Source: Imhoffiella fuscus (GTDB lineage: Bacteria > Pseudomonadota > Gammaproteobacteria > Chromatiales > Chromatiaceae). From it: a DNA stretch of 64,000 nucleotides. A program made the translations under genes and the position numbers. Shown here piece after piece: positions 62,557-64,000 of the stretch. Each line of letters begins with the position of its first letter. Position 1 is the stretch's first letter. The notes below the pieces were generated by a model, which was not told the DNA's origin, did not search any database, and was given only the letters and a program-made list of their open reading frames with translations. The stretch covers positions 62,001 to 126,000 of the forward strand of contig NZ_JBHUHX010000007.1 of assembly GCF_042682685.1 (NCBI RefSeq). The letters run 5' to 3'.

Positions 62557-63753
62557 TCAGAATGCCGGCAGGGCGCGCAGGAACAGCGTCTTGAGATAGG
62601 CGGTTTCTTGGATCGCCGGATGCACCGGATGATCCGGGCCTTGCTGTCCGGCTTCGAGCAGTTGCAGGCTGCGTCCGGCGCGTCGGCCCGCTTGCTGGAC
62701 GGTACGCAGGAAGGTGTCGCGTCCCATGTGGAACGAGCAGGAGGAGGTGACCAGCAGTCCGCCCGGTTCGAGCATCTCGATGCCGAGTCGGTTGAGACGC
62801 TGATACGCCTGCGTGCCGTCCTTCTCGTCCTTGCGGCGCTTGATGAAGGCGGGCGGATCTAGGAGCACGGTATCGAAGCGCTGTCCCTGATCGCGCAGCT
62901 CGCGCAGAACCTCGAAGGCGTCGCCCTGAATGCGGGCGACGCGGTCGGCCAGACCGTTGCGCTCGGCGTTCTCGGCGACCCGTTGGAGCGCCGATTCCGA
63001 GCTGTCCACGCAGGTGACCTGCTCGGCTCCCAGCGCCGCCGCACGCACGCCCCAGGCGCCGATATAGCTGCAGACGTCCAGAACCCGTTTGCCGACGCCG
63101 TAGCGAGCGAGGCGGGCGCGGTTCTCGGACTGATCGAAGAACCAGCCGGTTTTCTGTCCGCTCAAGGGCGAGATGACGAACTCCTGTTCGTGCTCGATCA
63201 GCGTGACCGTGTCCTCGGGGGATCCCAGGACGACCTCGACCTTCTGCTCCAGACCCTCCAGGGTGCGCACCGAGGTGTCGTTGCGCAGCACGATCGCCTT
63301 GGGACGAACCACCTGTTCGAGTGCCGCCAGGATCTCGCCGCGTGCCCGCTCCATGCCGGCGGTGGTGATCTGGACGCAGAGCAGATCGCCGTAACGGTCG
63401 ACGATGAGTCCGGGCAGGCCGTCGCTCTCGCCGAAGACGAGCCGGTAGTAGGGGTGTGGATAGAGCCGCTCGCGCAGGGTGAGCGCATCGTGGATGCGCT
63501 GTAGCCAGAGCGCGGGGCTCAGCGGATGGTTCGGGTCGCGGCTGACGATGCGGGCACTGATGAGCGAATGCGGATTGACATAACCATGACCGATCCAGCG
63601 CTGGTGGCTGCTCAGGATCTCGACCGGCTGTCCGGGCTCCAGTGACTTGAGGGGGGTCGCTTGGGTGTCGACCTCATTGCTGTAGGTCCAGCAATGGCCG
63701 GCGAGCAGGCGGCGTTCCTGGTCCTTGCGCAGGATGAGAGGCTGAATCTTCAT
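62557..63753 (-). CDS. rlmI: 23S rRNA (cytosine-1962 C5)-methyltransferase
   Basis: 398 residues from ATG 63753 (MKIQPLILRKDQERRLLAGHCW); the open frame upstream is not homologous. N-terminal PUA domain (about 1-75), then the RlmI-type fold with SAM motif VLDVCSYIGAWGVRAAALGA and catalytic LLDPPAFIKRRKDEK. It methylates C1962 of 23S rRNA. The C-terminus (HPAIQETAYLKTLFLRAL) is typical. The stop codon is 2 bases from the heptad array. Confidence 0.95.
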   Translation of the reverse strand: MKIQPLILRKDQERRLLAGHCWTYSNEVDTQATPLKSLEPGQPVEILSSHQRWIGHGYVNPHSLISARIVSRDPNHPLSPALWLQRIHDALTLRERLYPHPYYRLVFGESDGLPGLIVDRYGDLLCVQITTAGMERARGEILAALEQVVRPKAIVLRNDTSVRTLEGLEQKVEVVLGSPEDTVTLIEHEQEFVISPLSGQKTGWFFDQSENRARLARYGVGKRVLDVCSYIGAWGVRAAALGAEQVTCVDSSESALQRVAENAERNGLADRVARIQGDAFEVLRELRDQGQRFDTVLLDPPAFIKRRKDEKDGTQAYQRLNRLGIEMLEPGGLLVTSSCSFHMGRDTFLRTVQQAGRRAGRSLQLLEAGQQGPDHPVHPAIQETAYLKTLFLRALPAF

Positions 63754-63854
63754 GGTGCATGTCCGATCGGTGTGAGGCGAGTCTTCGCTGAGCCGACAAA
63801 GACTACCAGAAGGCGCCGCCATGCGGCATGGTCAGCCCAGATCCTCTGGACGGA

Positions 63855-64000
63855 TCAGACCAGGCGATGCCGATCCTTCATGTACAGATAGACCAGGTTC
63901 GAGACCTCGCGGATGGCATCGCTGCGCTTGGAGATCCAGCTGCCATAGTGGCGAGCCCGGGTCTGTCGCTCGATGATGCCGATCATGGTGTAGGCGTGAG
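63855..64000 (-). CDS. C-terminal end of an unidentified protein (partial)
   Basis: The last 47 codons of a minus-strand gene whose start lies beyond the window. It ends RHYGSWISKRSDAIREVSNL then VYLYMKDRHRLV. The composition and lack of stops to the window edge support a real gene. No family can be assigned from so short a piece. The gap to rlmI is about 100 bases. Confidence 0.65.
   Translation of the reverse strand, partial: HAYTMIGIIERQTRARHYGSWISKRSDAIREVSNLVYLYMKDRHRLV

Overview
This window is a GC-rich stretch of a gammaproteobacterial chromosome. Gene content and order (yceD-rpmF-plsX-fabHDG-acpP-fabF-pabC-mltG-tmk-holB-pilZ-tatD; ntrYX-DUF4390-rsmB-fmt-def-LysM-dprA-smg-topA) fit Chromatiales or a related environmental gammaproteobacterium. 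A purple sulfur bacterium (Chromatiaceae) is plausible, but no photosynthesis or sulfur gene is present to prove it. There are no rRNA or tRNA genes, CRISPR arrays, intact insertion sequences or phage genes. Most of the window is conserved housekeeping DNA with signalling genes between the operons.

Layout. 1-3668: end of a Bat (aerotolerance-type) operon: a VWA-TPR protein cut by the window edge, then batD, converging on folK. 4332-5630: an orphan FixJ/NarL-type regulator and a gene-poor gap. 5631-16812: the fatty-acid/phospholipid operon, running on into pabC, mltG, tmk, holB, pilZ and tatD. A strong intrinsic terminator lies across the start of pabC. 16893-19523: a DUF815 ATPase and the ribosome factor ettA on the minus strand. 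19754-26485: signalling block (cNMP-like/HDOD protein, mobB, a 956-residue REC-PAS-GGDEF-EAL protein, a chemoreceptor). 26672-36716: minus-strand trkH-trkA, ntrX-ntrY, DUF4390, rsmB, fmt, def. 36915-42318: LysM protein, dprA, smg, topA. 42349-47194: amidase, HDOD-GAF regulator, tsaC, nuclease lipoprotein, nhaD. 47664-54854: a cobC gene with a degenerate CobT-like partner, two small coiled-coil genes, a zinc-ribbon AAA+ ATPase, a retropepsin-like protease, rimK, lspA. 55173-64000: ileS, an HD-GYP protein, a DUF4124 protein, a Wzx-like flippase, an L,D-transpeptidase, rlmI and the end of an unidentified gene.

How the genes work together. The central operon joins membrane lipid synthesis (plsX, fab genes, acpP) to ribosome-linked genes (yceD, rpmF), DNA precursor and replication functions (tmk, holB), wall maturation (mltG) and pili (pilZ). 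The def-fmt-rsmB set handles formyl-Met translation and rRNA methylation. A c-di-GMP layer is suggested by GGDEF-EAL, HD-GYP and PilZ proteins. Trk and NhaD provide K+ and Na+ homeostasis.

Most unusual signals: (1) a family of heptad-repeat (GCTGGNN) inverted arrays placed directly after the stop codons of three minus-strand genes; (2) the terminator that overlaps the pabC start; (3) an NtrX regulator without the sigma-54 contact loop and with an altered Walker A; (4) a CobT paralogue that has lost its catalytic motifs; (5) an uncharacterised AAA+/coiled-coil/retropepsin neighbourhood; (6) two copies of a short GGGGAG...GTACACGTTA sequence that look like mobile-element ends.
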